Shown here one piece after another: positions 1 to 10,500 of a stretch of 62,562 nt of DNA (positions within the stretch are counted from its first letter, which is position 1; each line of letters opens with the position of its first letter). Position numbers and translations under genes: made by a program. Under the pieces are notes generated by a model. The model did not search any database and was not told the DNA's origin. It saw only the letters and a program-made list of their open reading frames with translations. Source of the stretch: Tritrichomonas foetus (lineage: Eukaryota > Parabasalia > Tritrichomonadida > Tritrichomonadidae); NCBI GenBank assembly GCA_001839685.1, contig MLAK01000613.1, positions 9,356-71,917 of the forward strand, read 5' to 3'.

Positions 1-90
1 TTCTGCATATAATATATTCTTATTGACAGCTTCTGTATATAAAATAATTTTATTTACCATTTCTGCATATAAAATAATTTTATTTACCAC
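1..90. repeat. 30-bp tandem repeat, three copies, at window edge
   Basis: Three consecutive 30-bp units start at 1, 31 and 61, each beginning TTCTG(C/T)ATATAA. Units 2 and 3 differ at only two positions, and unit 1 is more diverged. The array probably continues to the left outside the window. Confidence 0.8.
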
Positions 91-1575
91 TCTCATATCT
101 TTATATTAATCAAACACTTTATATAATTATATCAATTCATGCATTTTACAACCTTTACTCATATTGATAAACATTTTACTAAAAATTGAAAATAATTTTA
201 ATTCACATGTCATTATTCTGAATTTCTAAATAACAATTCTCCAATGCTCTTGATTTGTTCATAACATCGATGCTTATATTTTTCCTCTTCGTTTTTTTAT
301 ATTGGCATGATTTTTTATTACTTTATTTATGATTTGGAAAATGATTCTCGATGAAGAGCGCAATTCTGTATACATCTTGTGCTTGCTGGACAACATATGA
401 TCTAAAAAAATCAAGAAGTTTTGGCTTTGATTTCTATATTTCATGATAATCTTTGATTTTGATGTATGTCATGATATTCAAAAGATTATTTTTTAAGATT
501 TTAATTATTATTATTTGATTCATTCTTTTTTTTATGGATTTTAAGTAAATTAGGGTAATCGAAATTACTTTCAACGCAATAGCATTTATATTTTCGGATT
601 TTGATGATTTGAACATACACTTTCATTGTTAGTTACTATTTAATTTTATAATTATTGTCAGAGCACTAAAATGTACATGTTATTGTTTAAATTGTACCAT
701 ATCTTTTTCAAAATTACTTTTATGAAATTGGGGTATAATTTTTTGCAAATGAACGAAAAAAATTGCTGATAAATGAAACAAATAAACTATGAAAAAGTTA
801 AAATTCTGTTATTGTATTCAAAAACAATTTTTCGCTCATTGAAAAAATATTGAATGCGATTTTTTTTATTTCTTTCAAAAAAATCGTCACCATTGAAAAT
901 TAGAATAATTCTTTCAAATCCAAATGTGAAGAATTTTCCTGAGACATGCTTTAAAAATTCTATAATCTTCTAATTTATTCCATTATATACAATCCACTCT
1001 TTAAGAATTTACTCATCATTTCGATTTTCTATTCGATAAAAATTCAACATCGAATTATTCCCTTAAAAAATGATTATTGAAACATTTTATCGCAGTCAAC
1101 CATAATTTATATTGTATTAATACATGATATCAATGAAAACATCTCATATAATAAATGGGAATATAAAATTAGAATTGTATATTTGCTTCGATATTTCGAA
1201 AACTGAATGAGTTGTCATACACACATTACTATGTTTAATGAAATTCGATCATTTCAGAAAAAGAAAGAAAATGATCATTCACTAATGAATCAATAGTTTC
1301 GATTCCTTACGACATTGGTATATTTATATTTAATAAGTGGAGCTGCACCTTTCTGTAAATTATGAGCTTAATATCTTCATGTTATGACAATGAAAAATCT
1401 AANTTAAANAAAATNAACGTCTTTTCNTTTTCATCTTATCAAAATATTGTGAATGTTCAGAAAATTGTGAACCGGGGGACATTATTCGAACATCTCTAAT
1501 CAAAATACTGAAAAATTAACAAAAATAAATAAATATTGATTTCTTTTTCAGATTTAGAATATTTTAATCAAATAT
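91..1575. other. AT-rich intergenic DNA, no gene seen
   Basis: I see no convincing coding sequence or RNA gene on either strand. Four ambiguous bases (N) at 1403, 1409, 1415 and 1427 mark a poorly resolved stretch. The single short open frame on the minus strand near 434-616 is Lys/Ile/Asn-rich and looks random. Confidence 0.6.
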
Positions 1576-2115
1576 TTAATGATTATCACCATCTTCATTA
1601 TCATTAGAGAGGTAGTCATTGAAATTATTTGGGTAGAATTTGGAATCATTAAATATAAAACTCATGTCTTTATTAAATATTCTTGCTTCATTTTCGACAT
1701 CCCATTGATATTTTCGAGGATTTTTATCATTAATAACGTGAACAACACTAATAGCCATCATTATTTCAATGCAATCACGAACTGCTGTTCGATTTGTTTT
1801 GATTGAAGCATTTGTAACAATTTCATCAATAGTTTTCGGTGATTCTATAATTTCTTTCCGGATAATTTCTATTAATTCAAACCTAGAATTTTTCTTCCTG
1901 TAAAATTGCTGATTTTTTTCGATTTTGAATTCAACTTTTTCAGATACGACCAAACCAGTTAGAATGCGGTTCACATCATCAACAGTTATTGATTTGACAT
2001 ATTTTTCTTGGAGGCAAGCATGGAAATCATCAACTGAGAAATAATTGTGTCCAAAAGTACTTTCGATGTACGAAAGGATCTTTCTGGTACTGAAATCGCG
2101 AAGGCTTTTCTGCAT
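1576..2115 (-). CDS. tandem winged-helix protein (hypothetical regulator)
   Basis: This 179-residue protein starts at an ATG (2115) and ends at TAA. I do not recognise it by name. Two segments look like winged-helix folds: residues about 10-74, ending in a basic FYRKK wing, and residues about 80-140, with TNRTAVRDCIEIMMAISVV and a terminal KYQWD. The second resembles the E2F recognition helix and wing (R-x-x-x-D...V-x-x-x-x-V...W), so a distant relation to the E2F-type protein at 60086-60862 is possible. The C-terminus is Asn/Asp-rich and ends DGDNH. It is isolated from other genes by AT-rich DNA. A DNA-binding role is inferred from predicted fold only. Confidence 0.55.
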   Translation of the reverse strand: MQKSLRDFSTRKILSYIESTFGHNYFSVDDFHACLQEKYVKSITVDDVNRILTGLVVSEKVEFKIEKNQQFYRKKNSRFELIEIIRKEIIESPKTIDEIVTNASIKTNRTAVRDCIEIMMAISVVHVINDKNPRKYQWDVENEARIFNKDMSFIFNDSKFYPNNFNDYLSNDNEDGDNH

Positions 2116-3646
2116 GACTCGTCTTGTGGATTAGAAAGATGTTGTTACTTTATTTATGTTTTGCATCAAAAAACGAGTGAATTCACTTTGTCACTTTTCT
2201 CACTATGGCTAATCTATGGTCAAAACCCATATCTTAATTGAAGAATATAATTCTGCCCAATTTATCAATCATAATTGTGAGATCTTTGAATATTTATAAT
2301 AAATTCTACCAATATAGAAATATTTCTTAAGAAAAATTTATATTTTCAAAGAAAATAAATTTATCTATCACAATAAGTGAAACTCTGATTCTGCCTCTTC
2401 TGTCCAGAAAAAAAGGAAATTTTTATATCATAATGAACTCATCATTTATCTATTACAATTAATTCATAAAAACAACCATTCAAGGAAAAATATTATTTTT
2501 TTTTTTCGATTAGTTGAGCTGAAGAGAGGCCAAATCACATAAGCACAGATAGAAAACAGGAATTTCCCTTCTATTATCTTAAAATAAATTCGAAACAATA
2601 AATTTTATTATTCCACAATTGTGATGCGAATAACTAAAATAAAATTGTTGAGCGATTTATGAATTATATTGTCCATAATCGCATTTCATCCTAAATTACA
2701 TTCCGATGATCTTGTAGTTCGTCCGAAAAACTTCTGGGAGTTAAAAACTTTTTGTGATTCACAACATTGTTTATTTTTGAATGTGACATTGGAATTTGAT
2801 GATCATCACCGATTCTCTTTTTGAATAGTATCCATTCTTTTTTGAGTTCTCATTGTTGCGATTTTGAACTTTTTATGAACAATAAAATCTAAGCATCACA
2901 ATAAATGCACCATTATTCATTGAATAAATTTATAAAATGTGTTAAATTGAACGAAAAATATTTGAATAGTACAAATTGAATTACTTTTGAAAAGACATTG
3001 AAAACTTTACATCAAAGTTATTTATTTCTTCACTTTTTCTTTATGAGAGTTTTCAAATTAACTTTTTAAATAATTTATATTGCTTCTTTTCAATATTCAG
3101 ATATAGATAGATAATAAATTTCACTTTGAAAATAAATGTTTTTATCGTTGGACTGGAAGGGCACTGAAACATATGTCCGGAAATCATGTCACGACACATG
3201 CTTTCCTTCTATTTCTTTGTGCTTATTTCTATAAATGCCATGGGTAATAATATTTTACGAAAGAATAAAATTTTGGGTTTCATTCAAAAAAAACTCATTG
3301 ATCCAAGAAATTTATGAATTGAGATATAATATTCATAACATTTCCCATAAATTTCTGAAAATTATATTGAAATTTGAATTTACATTACTTTTGTTTCAAT
3401 TCCATTCAAATAATATCCAATAATTGCCCGTTATTACATCCCAATGAAAAAGTTTAAATTTTTCAGAAGATTTTGGAATTATTTGCAGGAATATTTTCTT
3501 CGACCAACTAATGAATACTATGTTGTGTAATATATTCAAAAATTCAGAACAATATATTTTAGTAATCGTAATTCTTGAAAAACTACAACTTTTTCATGTA
3601 TTCTCATTTTTCAATGGATTAAATCGAATTTAAATTCGCAATTTTG
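2116..3646. other. AT-rich intergenic DNA with a coding-like relic
   Basis: Mostly low-complexity AT-rich DNA between the winged-helix gene and the UBR-box gene; both lie head-to-head across it. Only the stretch at 2663-2824, listed separately, looks coding in composition. Confidence 0.6.
2663..2824 (+). pseudogene. coding-like fragment without a start codon
   Basis: Between TGA (2660-2662) and TGA (2822-2824) there are 53 open codons with protein-like composition, for example HPKLHSDDLVVRPKNFWELK followed by TFCDSQHCLF. No in-frame ATG precedes it. I cannot assign a family. An open frame of this length can arise by chance in such AT-rich DNA; only the balanced amino-acid composition argues for a relic. 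Confidence 0.25.
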
Positions 3647-6600
3647 ATGTTTGAATCTTCGGCCACTTATAATGATTGCGATGAAGGAGCTAAAGACTAT
3701 CACGCGTCAAAACTTCCGAAACGATTCCATGTCAAAGATGAGGCATTGAAATATTTAAAATCCTTTGCTTTTGTCGATATTAATTCCATCGATGATTTAC
3801 ATTTGGATGAGTTTAGCGATATGTGGTGCGTATCTGTCTCGCAAACACTAAACATTTTCAGAACCGAAAAAATTTACTGTTTTGACACACTCATTCCATT
3901 ACTTTTATATTTATCGCGCAGCGCAATCCAGTTAATCACAAGGAGGCTTCTTTCAGGTCAAGATGTGACCGATCCAGTTTCAACTTTACTCGGAATTAAA
4001 AACTTTGGAAATAAATGCGATAAATTTGATATCCCAAATTTCAACAAAAACTGGCATAAATCATTCAATATTCTCACAACTTCAATGTTTTATCCCAAAC
4101 AAGCAGCCAATAATCAAATCAACCACATTAGTCAAATTAATCCAATTAATAATTCTGATATTCCTGCTTGTATTGATACAATCAATAATAGGATAATCAA
4201 TAAAATTAAAAATGATTTGAAATTCGCAGAAGTTGTTGCAGGAAAGTTTAATTCTCGGAAAATTGAGATAAAAGAGATAATCAAAATGGCTTTACATTTT
4301 GCCTCAATTGAATTAAATTTGCCACCTTGTAAATCACTTGATTTGATTTCTTCTGTTAATCAATGGAATCATGAAGTCGCTGAGGAAGTTTGTCAAAATA
4401 TAATTGATTTCGATAATATTGAATCCCTTATTTTTGCACTTCATAAATTACCAGAAATTGACCAGCCCATTAATTATTTAATAATTAGATATTTATATGA
4501 AACTATTTTTGATTGTAAGTTGGCAACTCCCTTCAAGAGTGCCAATTTTTATTCAAAATTATTAAACGAGATTACTTCAACACAAAAAGACGCCTTATCG
4601 GCTCGTGCGAATTCATTTAACATGAAATCTCTTCTACCTGCATTTATTTATGTTTCTGGCGATTCTGTTCAAATTCCAGTTTCTGTTTTGAATTTATATA
4701 ATGAAAAACAATTATTTAATTATAAATCTTCTGGAAGTAGTAATGAAGATTTTAATTATGATGATAATAGTTTTGATAGTAATTATGAAATCACTAATTT
4801 TTATAATTCAGGAAAAAATGATGGAATGGCACTTTTTACAACTGCTCTTGCTTTAAGACATTTGACAGCACCTCGTCCATTTAAAGGAAGTGCACCTTCA
4901 CCACTTCCATTAAGTTGCATTTTATTAGCAATTCAGAAACAAAACAAAAAAGTGTTAGAAAAACATATTACCGACCTCTGCCAAGTTGCTCTTTATGTCG
5001 TTTCTCAATTTATTGATGTAAATCCAGCTATTTATACTTTGATCCATTCATCGATGAAAGGGGATGTGAATTCTGCTCGAAAATTACTCAAATATCCAGA
5101 ATGTATACCTTATTTACACCCCGAAAAAAGCCGAATTCATAAACTTGTGTATACACTTTTATCGAAAGATATTGAACTTCCATCCGCCGAATCAATTTCG
5201 ATTCAAATGGCCACATCAATTTTTAGAACAAGACAACTCAAACAAGAATTACCACTTAAATATGTCATGGACATTTTACACACTTCACACAGAAAATTAG
5301 AATTATTAACTCAAAAATTATGCGGAAATCAATTAAATAAAATGCATCTTTCATTTGGTGGATTCAATTCAATACAAAGCATGAGAGTATTTTCAACAAA
5401 ATTGAAATCACCTGCTGATTTTATTTCGACTGCTGCAGACAATTCATTTGAAAGTATAGCTTTGACAATTATGACTATGCTTCCATTTGTTCCCAAAAAT
5501 ATTCAGCAAAAAGATGATACAACTTGTGACATTTTAGCTGATTTTTCTTTACATTATGGCCTTGGTGACAAATTACATAATATGATAGTTAATCACTTTT
5601 CTGATGCTTTTGCAAAAAGTCGAAATGAAAGGCAAATTTCACGCATTATTTCTGCTCTTGAAAATCGAAATGCCCATGAAGAAACACTTAATATTCTTGC
5701 TCAGCATATCAATGATTCTCAAGGTGTTGAAATTCTTGAAGCAATAACTTCATATTTCATTCGCAATTGCGATTCCATTGGTATTGCATTAGTTACAAGT
5801 ATTTTCGAATCAATGATTGATAAAATTAACATTTCAATGCGTATAGATATATTTGAACAATTAATTCAAAATGGTCAACCTCAAGATGCCCAAAAATTTG
5901 CAAAATGTATCGTAAATTCTTGTGATAAAAGCAGTAGGCATTCATTCTTTTCAATTTTGGGTAGATTTGCACCTAAGAAGCCAACAAATGTTTTGGCTGT
6001 CTTTAAGTCTGTCTCACATACACTTGATGATATAATAATAATGATGGAGTCCCTTCCGCAATTCTCTGGCGAATTGCCGAAAGACTTTGTCGTTGTTCTT
6101 AAAAACATGACAGATGAAATTCCATTTTTCAAATTCGTTCATCAAAGAAACAACATTTCACAAACATGCTTCTCTTCTGAATGGGATGAAGATAAACAAT
6201 TTACCTCAAAGTATTCACAAACTGTATCTCAAAGTTCAGGACTGGGGCCATTTTCAGTTTTAGCGAATTTAATGAATGAGAATAAAAACGATCCCTGGGA
6301 AGCTCCAATTTCAACACCAGTTTGTACATCACATTTATATGAAAATCCAGATGATCTAAAAAATATGCCAATGTTTTGTTGCAATTCATGTGGAGCTTCA
6401 AATATTTGCTTGAATTGTGCTTTAGCATGCCATAATTCTCACTATATTTCTTATACTGGAATATTTTCTGGAACAGCTGCAAAATGCTCATGTATAAATC
6501 GATCGTGTTGTATGTCAAAGCATCTTTCTGCTGGAAATACTGTACAAGTTCCAAAACAAGATCCAGAAGGTATAAAATATGTTCCATATATTCCAGGAAG

Positions 6601-8704
6601 GCCTGTAGAACCATCCGTTTCATCAAATTCTTTAGTTAGACTGGTTTTATCTCTTTCAAGATCATCTTTGAGTAAAACAGAATTACTTCCACAACCAAAG
6701 CGAATTAATTGCTCAGTCAAAGATTTAAATATTGCATCAATTAAAAATACCATGGTAAAAAGTCACTTTTCTTTTGCACCAATCGATAAAACGGTAAACA
6801 TTGTTGATTCTCAAAAAATAGCTGCATCAATTTCAAAAGCGAATGAAAATAATGCGAGGTTGTCTAAGAGATTATCTATATCACCTTTGAAAATTGCAGC
6901 TGTTTCTGGGTCATTTGTGATTATTGCAGAAGGAACAAAATTAAAATCATTTTTAGCAAGTGATTTTACAGAAGTTTCTTCAATTGATATTCCTGCCCCA
7001 GTTCTATCTATTTCATTATGCCCACTTGATCCAAATGTTATTGCACTTGCGACATTAAGACGTGCACTCATTTATACTATGTCACAAGATGGCAGTTTCT
7101 CATTAATGAATGAAATTGAGCTCATGCTAGATGCACTTGGACCAAATATCTTTGTAAATTCGATTCATTGGATTCCACTTGCTCCCCTTCATGTTGCAGT
7201 TGTTTGCAACACTTTTGTAAAAGTTTACGATGTTCCAACTGACTGTATTGCACCAATTTCATGTTTTTCACCATCGAGTAACAATGATTTCTTTACTTCA
7301 GCTATTTTCATAGAAAATAACAATGAATGTATTGGATTACTCGCACTTTCATCAGGACAAATTGCAATTCAAAACATGCTTGATTCAACTAATGGAACAC
7401 AACATTTGAAATCATTTATTCGAATGCCAGGAATCCCTCTTCAACCACTCATTTCATATAGTGAAGAGTCAAATCTGTTGTTTATTACTGGTCCTGGAGC
7501 AACAATGAAGATTGCACGATTAGATGAAATCCTTGTAAAACAAATTAAACCATCACTTCAAGTGAATTTAAACCAACTCCCTGGTGAACTTCATTTTCTT
7601 GGAACATTACCATCAAATCCAGCTTACCATATTTTCGTTCATCCTAATTCAGGATCCTTTGTATCAGCCGAGTTTACAGATGACTCAATTGAAATCGCAC
7701 CTTTATGCAGTGAATATCCAAGACAACCTGTAAATGCATTAATGGAAAACAGAATGCAATATTTATCTGCATTTTTTGCCCATGATAAATTATATGCAAT
7801 TGAAAAGAATGGAAACTTGGTTCAATTGAAATTTGGACAAATTGAAGCTGATGTTGAAATTGAAAGTGATTTTAAAGTTCCTGCTACTTTTTGGGCAAGG
7901 TCCCAAATTTCAACCAATGCAATTCAAATGAAAATTCCAAAAGTAACTGAAAATTGTCGCCTTTATTCAGGAGATCGTGTAAGATTTAGTTCAGACATGG
8001 AAAAAGTAGTCGAAATATCATCAATTAACAATACTCAGCTGATTATTGGATTTAATATCAAAATTGCTAACCCACCAAAAGGTTCATTTGTTAAATTCCA
8101 TGGAAGATCAGTTCCATTGTCAGAAAATGTGAGTATTCCACTTAGACATTGTGAAGTTAAATCACGAGTCACTCATAATATTGAATTCATTTGTTCAGAA
8201 GAATTACTTGTTGAACGTATTGATGTCTTTGTGATGGATTCCACTTCATTTTCTAAAATATTACCAACAAATCACACAAGCTACAATTGGAGAAAGAATG
8301 GAACAAACTTGTTTGATTTCTTTGATGATGATCGTCGGTTTGGAAACGAAATTCATACAATTTGTTCACATTGTGTTCTTGCAATTGTAAGCGATTATTC
8401 AATTATTGATACTGATTCAATTAAAGAGATAATAAGATTGATGTATTCGGTTCCAGAGCTGTCAAATACTATGAGAAGTGCAATTTGTAGAATTTCTAAA
8501 GATAGAATTCGTTATGCTTCAATTTGGGCACAAAAACTAAGTGATATGATATATAATGGTGAAGTTCACGAATCTCAATGGGATTTAGTCTGGAGAGACT
8601 ATCAATTAATGCCGAAAGAAACACAACAATACTTATCAAAAGCCATATGGGAAAAATCGCCGAGACTGAAAGGAATAGATCCTTTTGTTTCGGCATTTTT
8701 GTAA
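3647..8704 (+). CDS. UBR4-like UBR-box zinc-finger protein
   Basis: A 1,685-residue protein from the ATG at 3647; the frame opens at an adjacent TTG but ATG is preferred. Residues about 893-957 form a UBR box. It has the ordered Cys/His pattern CTSH...FCCNSCG...CLNCALACHNSH...KCSC...CCMSKH, which binds zinc and, in UBR family ubiquitin ligases, destabilising N-termini. The segment CALACHNSHYISY is most like UBR4 (p600/BIG/Pushover). The N-terminal part is helical and repeat-like. After the UBR box comes a beta-rich stretch (about 1050-1450) that could be the propeller found in UBR4. UBR4 proteins are usually around 5,000 residues and carry a C-terminal E2-binding module; none is visible here. 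It may therefore be a truncated family member or need a partner. The family call is solid; ligase activity is not shown. Confidence 0.75.
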   Translation: MFESSATYNDCDEGAKDYHASKLPKRFHVKDEALKYLKSFAFVDINSIDDLHLDEFSDMWCVSVSQTLNIFRTEKIYCFDTLIPLLLYLSRSAIQLITRRLLSGQDVTDPVSTLLGIKNFGNKCDKFDIPNFNKNWHKSFNILTTSMFYPKQAANNQINHISQINPINNSDIPACIDTINNRIINKIKNDLKFAEVVAGKFNSRKIEIKEIIKMALHFASIELNLPPCKSLDLISSVNQWNHEVAEEVCQNIIDFDNIESLIFALHKLPEIDQPINYLIIRYLYETIFDCKLATPFKSANFYSKLLNEITSTQKDALSARANSFNMKSLLPAFIYVSGDSVQIPVSVLNLYNEKQLFNYKSSGSSNEDFNYDDNSFDSNYEITNFYNSGKNDGMALFTTALALRHLTAPRPFKGSAPSPLPLSCILLAIQKQNKKVLEKHITDLCQVALYVVSQFIDVNPAIYTLIHSSMKGDVNSARKLLKYPECIPYLHPEKSRIHKLVYTLLSKDIELPSAESISIQMATSIFRTRQLKQELPLKYVMDILHTSHRKLELLTQKLCGNQLNKMHLSFGGFNSIQSMRVFSTKLKSPADFISTAADNSFESIALTIMTMLPFVPKNIQQKDDTTCDILADFSLHYGLGDKLHNMIVNHFSDAFAKSRNERQISRIISALENRNAHEETLNILAQHINDSQGVEILEAITSYFIRNCDSIGIALVTSIFESMIDKINISMRIDIFEQLIQNGQPQDAQKFAKCIVNSCDKSSRHSFFSILGRFAPKKPTNVLAVFKSVSHTLDDIIIMMESLPQFSGELPKDFVVVLKNMTDEIPFFKFVHQRNNISQTCFSSEWDEDKQFTSKYSQTVSQSSGLGPFSVLANLMNENKNDPWEAPISTPVCTSHLYENPDDLKNMPMFCCNSCGASNICLNCALACHNSHYISYTGIFSGTAAKCSCINRSCCMSKHLSAGNTVQVPKQDPEGIKYVPYIPGRPVEPSVSSNSLVRLVLSLSRSSLSKTELLPQPKRINCSVKDLNIASIKNTMVKSHFSFAPIDKTVNIVDSQKIAASISKANENNARLSKRLSISPLKIAAVSGSFVIIAEGTKLKSFLASDFTEVSSIDIPAPVLSISLCPLDPNVIALATLRRALIYTMSQDGSFSLMNEIELMLDALGPNIFVNSIHWIPLAPLHVAVVCNTFVKVYDVPTDCIAPISCFSPSSNNDFFTSAIFIENNNECIGLLALSSGQIAIQNMLDSTNGTQHLKSFIRMPGIPLQPLISYSEESNLLFITGPGATMKIARLDEILVKQIKPSLQVNLNQLPGELHFLGTLPSNPAYHIFVHPNSGSFVSAEFTDDSIEIAPLCSEYPRQPVNALMENRMQYLSAFFAHDKLYAIEKNGNLVQLKFGQIEADVEIESDFKVPATFWARSQISTNAIQMKIPKVTENCRLYSGDRVRFSSDMEKVVEISSINNTQLIIGFNIKIANPPKGSFVKFHGRSVPLSENVSIPLRHCEVKSRVTHNIEFICSEELLVERIDVFVMDSTSFSKILPTNHTSYNWRKNGTNLFDFFDDDRRFGNEIHTICSHCVLAIVSDYSIIDTDSIKEIIRLMYSVPELSNTMRSAICRISKDRIRYASIWAQKLSDMIYNGEVHESQWDLVWRDYQLMPKETQQYLSKAIWEKSPRLKGIDPFVSAFL

Positions 8705-9039
8705 TTGTTTTTATTTTTTATTTTATTTTTATATAATCGGAATTACTTTTCTATAAAAATTTTTACAAATACTTTGATTATCTTTTTTGCATTATTTATT
8801 ATAAATCATTCATCATTATACTATGGTATACCATCGCGCGTGTGCCCCAAATGATTTTGAAAATCGAAAACCATGATCAATAATTCAGCATATATTATTT
8901 TGAAGTTTATACCAATACCTTTCTAAGAGTATAGAAAATATGTGATTCGCTTTTTGGAGTTAAATGACCATTTATGATCAGAATAATATATGACCATTTA
9001 ATTGATGAAAAAGTCAGATGATTTATTCAAAAATTTCTA
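8705..9039. promoter_or_regulatory. intergenic; direct repeat ATGACCATTTA upstream of NELF-A-like gene
   Basis: The region holds the 3' flank of the UBR-box gene and the promoter of the next gene. An 11-bp sequence, ATGACCATTTA, occurs exactly twice (8964-8974 and 8990-9000), ending about 65 and 39 bp before the ATG. Its reverse complement contains GGTCA, reminiscent of the GTCAAA boxes elsewhere in the window. Function is inferred from position only. Confidence 0.35.
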
Positions 9040-9759
9040 ATGACTGATGCTGTGAACGACACAGCACGAAATCTCAATAAAGTTCTTCTTCGTAAGAACG
9101 CAATAGTCGAGGCAAAGAAATGGATTAAATCAGATATCGATAATATTTTAAAAGATTTCAACCAACTTGATCCCTACGTTCAAAGCTGCCTAATTCAATG
9201 CGTGATTGGCCTCTCAACAGAAGAATTCGACAAAATCAGCGACAAATATTTCCAAATAATCAATATCGCTCTTGGAAGTCACGAAGAGTGGGTCAAAAGA
9301 GTCGCTAACGAATTTGCACATTATCCAAAAATTCACGTCGATGACGATATAAATGAACGTTTTGATATCAGCGCGCTTTCAATCATTACCGGTGAACAAA
9401 TTTCCTCAACGTCGACTTCAAATGAGTCCGAAACGACAGATTTATCATCACAAGAAATCGAACCGCTCGATTTTGACCTTAAACCGCCAAGTTTGAGCAT
9501 GAAGCCACCAAGATTAAGTCATAAAAAGCAACAACAATCAGGGCATACAGTTCAAAGGGTTTCATCTTCAAACTTATCAATTCCTTCAAATCCCCGACCA
9601 CAGCAGGTACCATCAGGCATTGCCATACCGAGGCCGCCACCACCACAGAATTTCCCACCGCCGAAGAAAGAAAAGAAGAAAATTCAATTCGACGACTTAC
9701 CAACGCTTCCTCCAGAAACGAAGAAGAAAAAAAAGATACAAAGAGAATTTCCTATGTGA
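9040..9759 (+). CDS. candidate NELF-A (negative elongation factor, HDAg-like domain)
   Basis: A 239-residue protein with an ATG start at 9040. Residues about 24-98 are helical and can be aligned by eye with the N-terminal domain of NELF-A (the HDAg-like region). The pattern is LDPYVQSCLIQCVIGL, then a helix with FDKISDKYFQIINIAL, then the tryptophan helix HEEWVKRVANEFAHYP (W84). NELF-A belongs to the complex that holds RNA polymerase II in promoter-proximal pausing. The C-terminal half is disordered and rich in Ser, Pro and Lys, with PPPP stretches and basic KKEKKK and KKKKK patches, which fits a nuclear RNA-binding tail. The gene lies between the UBR-box and discoidin-like genes. A generic HEAT-like helical protein is the alternative. 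The assignment rests on recalled family features, not a search. Confidence 0.45.
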   Translation: MTDAVNDTARNLNKVLLRKNAIVEAKKWIKSDIDNILKDFNQLDPYVQSCLIQCVIGLSTEEFDKISDKYFQIINIALGSHEEWVKRVANEFAHYPKIHVDDDINERFDISALSIITGEQISSTSTSNESETTDLSSQEIEPLDFDLKPPSLSMKPPRLSHKKQQQSGHTVQRVSSSNLSIPSNPRPQQVPSGIAIPRPPPPQNFPPPKKEKKKIQFDDLPTLPPETKKKKKIQREFPM

Positions 9760-9776
9760 GCTTGTTTTATATAAAA

Positions 9777-10040
9777 AAGAGATTTTTTTATTTTTATTGT
9801 TATTATTATTTATTGTGTTTATTATTTGTTTTTATTGTTATTATTTGTTTTTATTGTTATTATTTGTTTTTATTGTTATTATTATTTATTGTTATTGTTA
9901 TTTATTGTTATTGTTATTTATTGTTATTGTTATTTATTGTTATTGTTATTATTTGTTATTATTGTTATTATTTGTTTTTATTGTTATTATTTATTTTTAC
10001 TTTTTGTGTTTATTTTTTCTTTGCTTTTCTATGATGCAAT
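9777..10040 (+). repeat. T-rich microsatellite (TTATTG/TTATTA)n
   Basis: Immediately after the NELF-A-like stop, about 250 bp consist of irregular copies of TTATTG, TTATTA and TTGTTTT. All three forward frames stay open as Leu/Tyr/Val/Ile-rich nonsense. It is a simple repeat, not a gene. Confidence 0.9.
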
Positions 10041-10074
10041 TCAATAAATAAAACTGATTGCTGTCTCAACTTCT

Positions 10075-10500
10075 ATGGTATTTGATCATACCAGATCAAA
10101 AATACCAACATTTCAGGAAACCACCAACAAAACCATCGCCAAACTGAAATCAATTACTTCCTACCAATTTCATTCAACAAAACAATATCACAATTGTAAA
10201 GAAAGCAAAGGTGTTTGAAGGAATATCAGACAAATGGATAGAAAGGGTACTCATATCGCCAATTGTGCACAATTCTGCAAATCATCAAGCTTTGACAGAA
10301 GTTGAATTCAGTTTTATGCCACTTATATCACAATTAAATTTTAGGTGAGATTCAATTTTCAAGAAAACTCATCATTATTCGGCTTCTATTAGAATTTTAT
10401 CGAAACAACAATACAATCTTTTCGAGTGTTAGCAATATTTGTGAATATTTTAAGTGAACATGAACAAATATTGGATTTGATATTTTTGGTGAAAAGATAA
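10075..10500 (+). pseudogene. decayed protein-coding gene, family unknown
   Basis: Three coding-like segments lie in successive frames. The first runs 10075-10218 from an ATG (MVFDHTRSKIPTFQETTNKT...). The second runs 10148-10348 (for example KVFEGISDKWIERVLISPIV). The third runs 10351-10500 and contains one TAG at 10390-10392 (for example NFIETTIQSFRVLAIFVNIL). Protein-like composition across two frame changes and a stop suggests a broken gene. Very short introns, known in trichomonads, could in principle mimic frameshifts, but I see no convincing splice motifs. No family recognised. Confidence 0.35.

Noticed and set aside
6451..6753. minus-strand frames opposite the UBR box region
   Set aside because: Antisense shadows of the UBR-box gene with no family features.
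9620..10051. 143-codon Leu/Tyr/Val-rich frame
   Set aside because: Out-of-frame tail of the NELF-A-like gene running into the TTATTG microsatellite; all three frames are open there.
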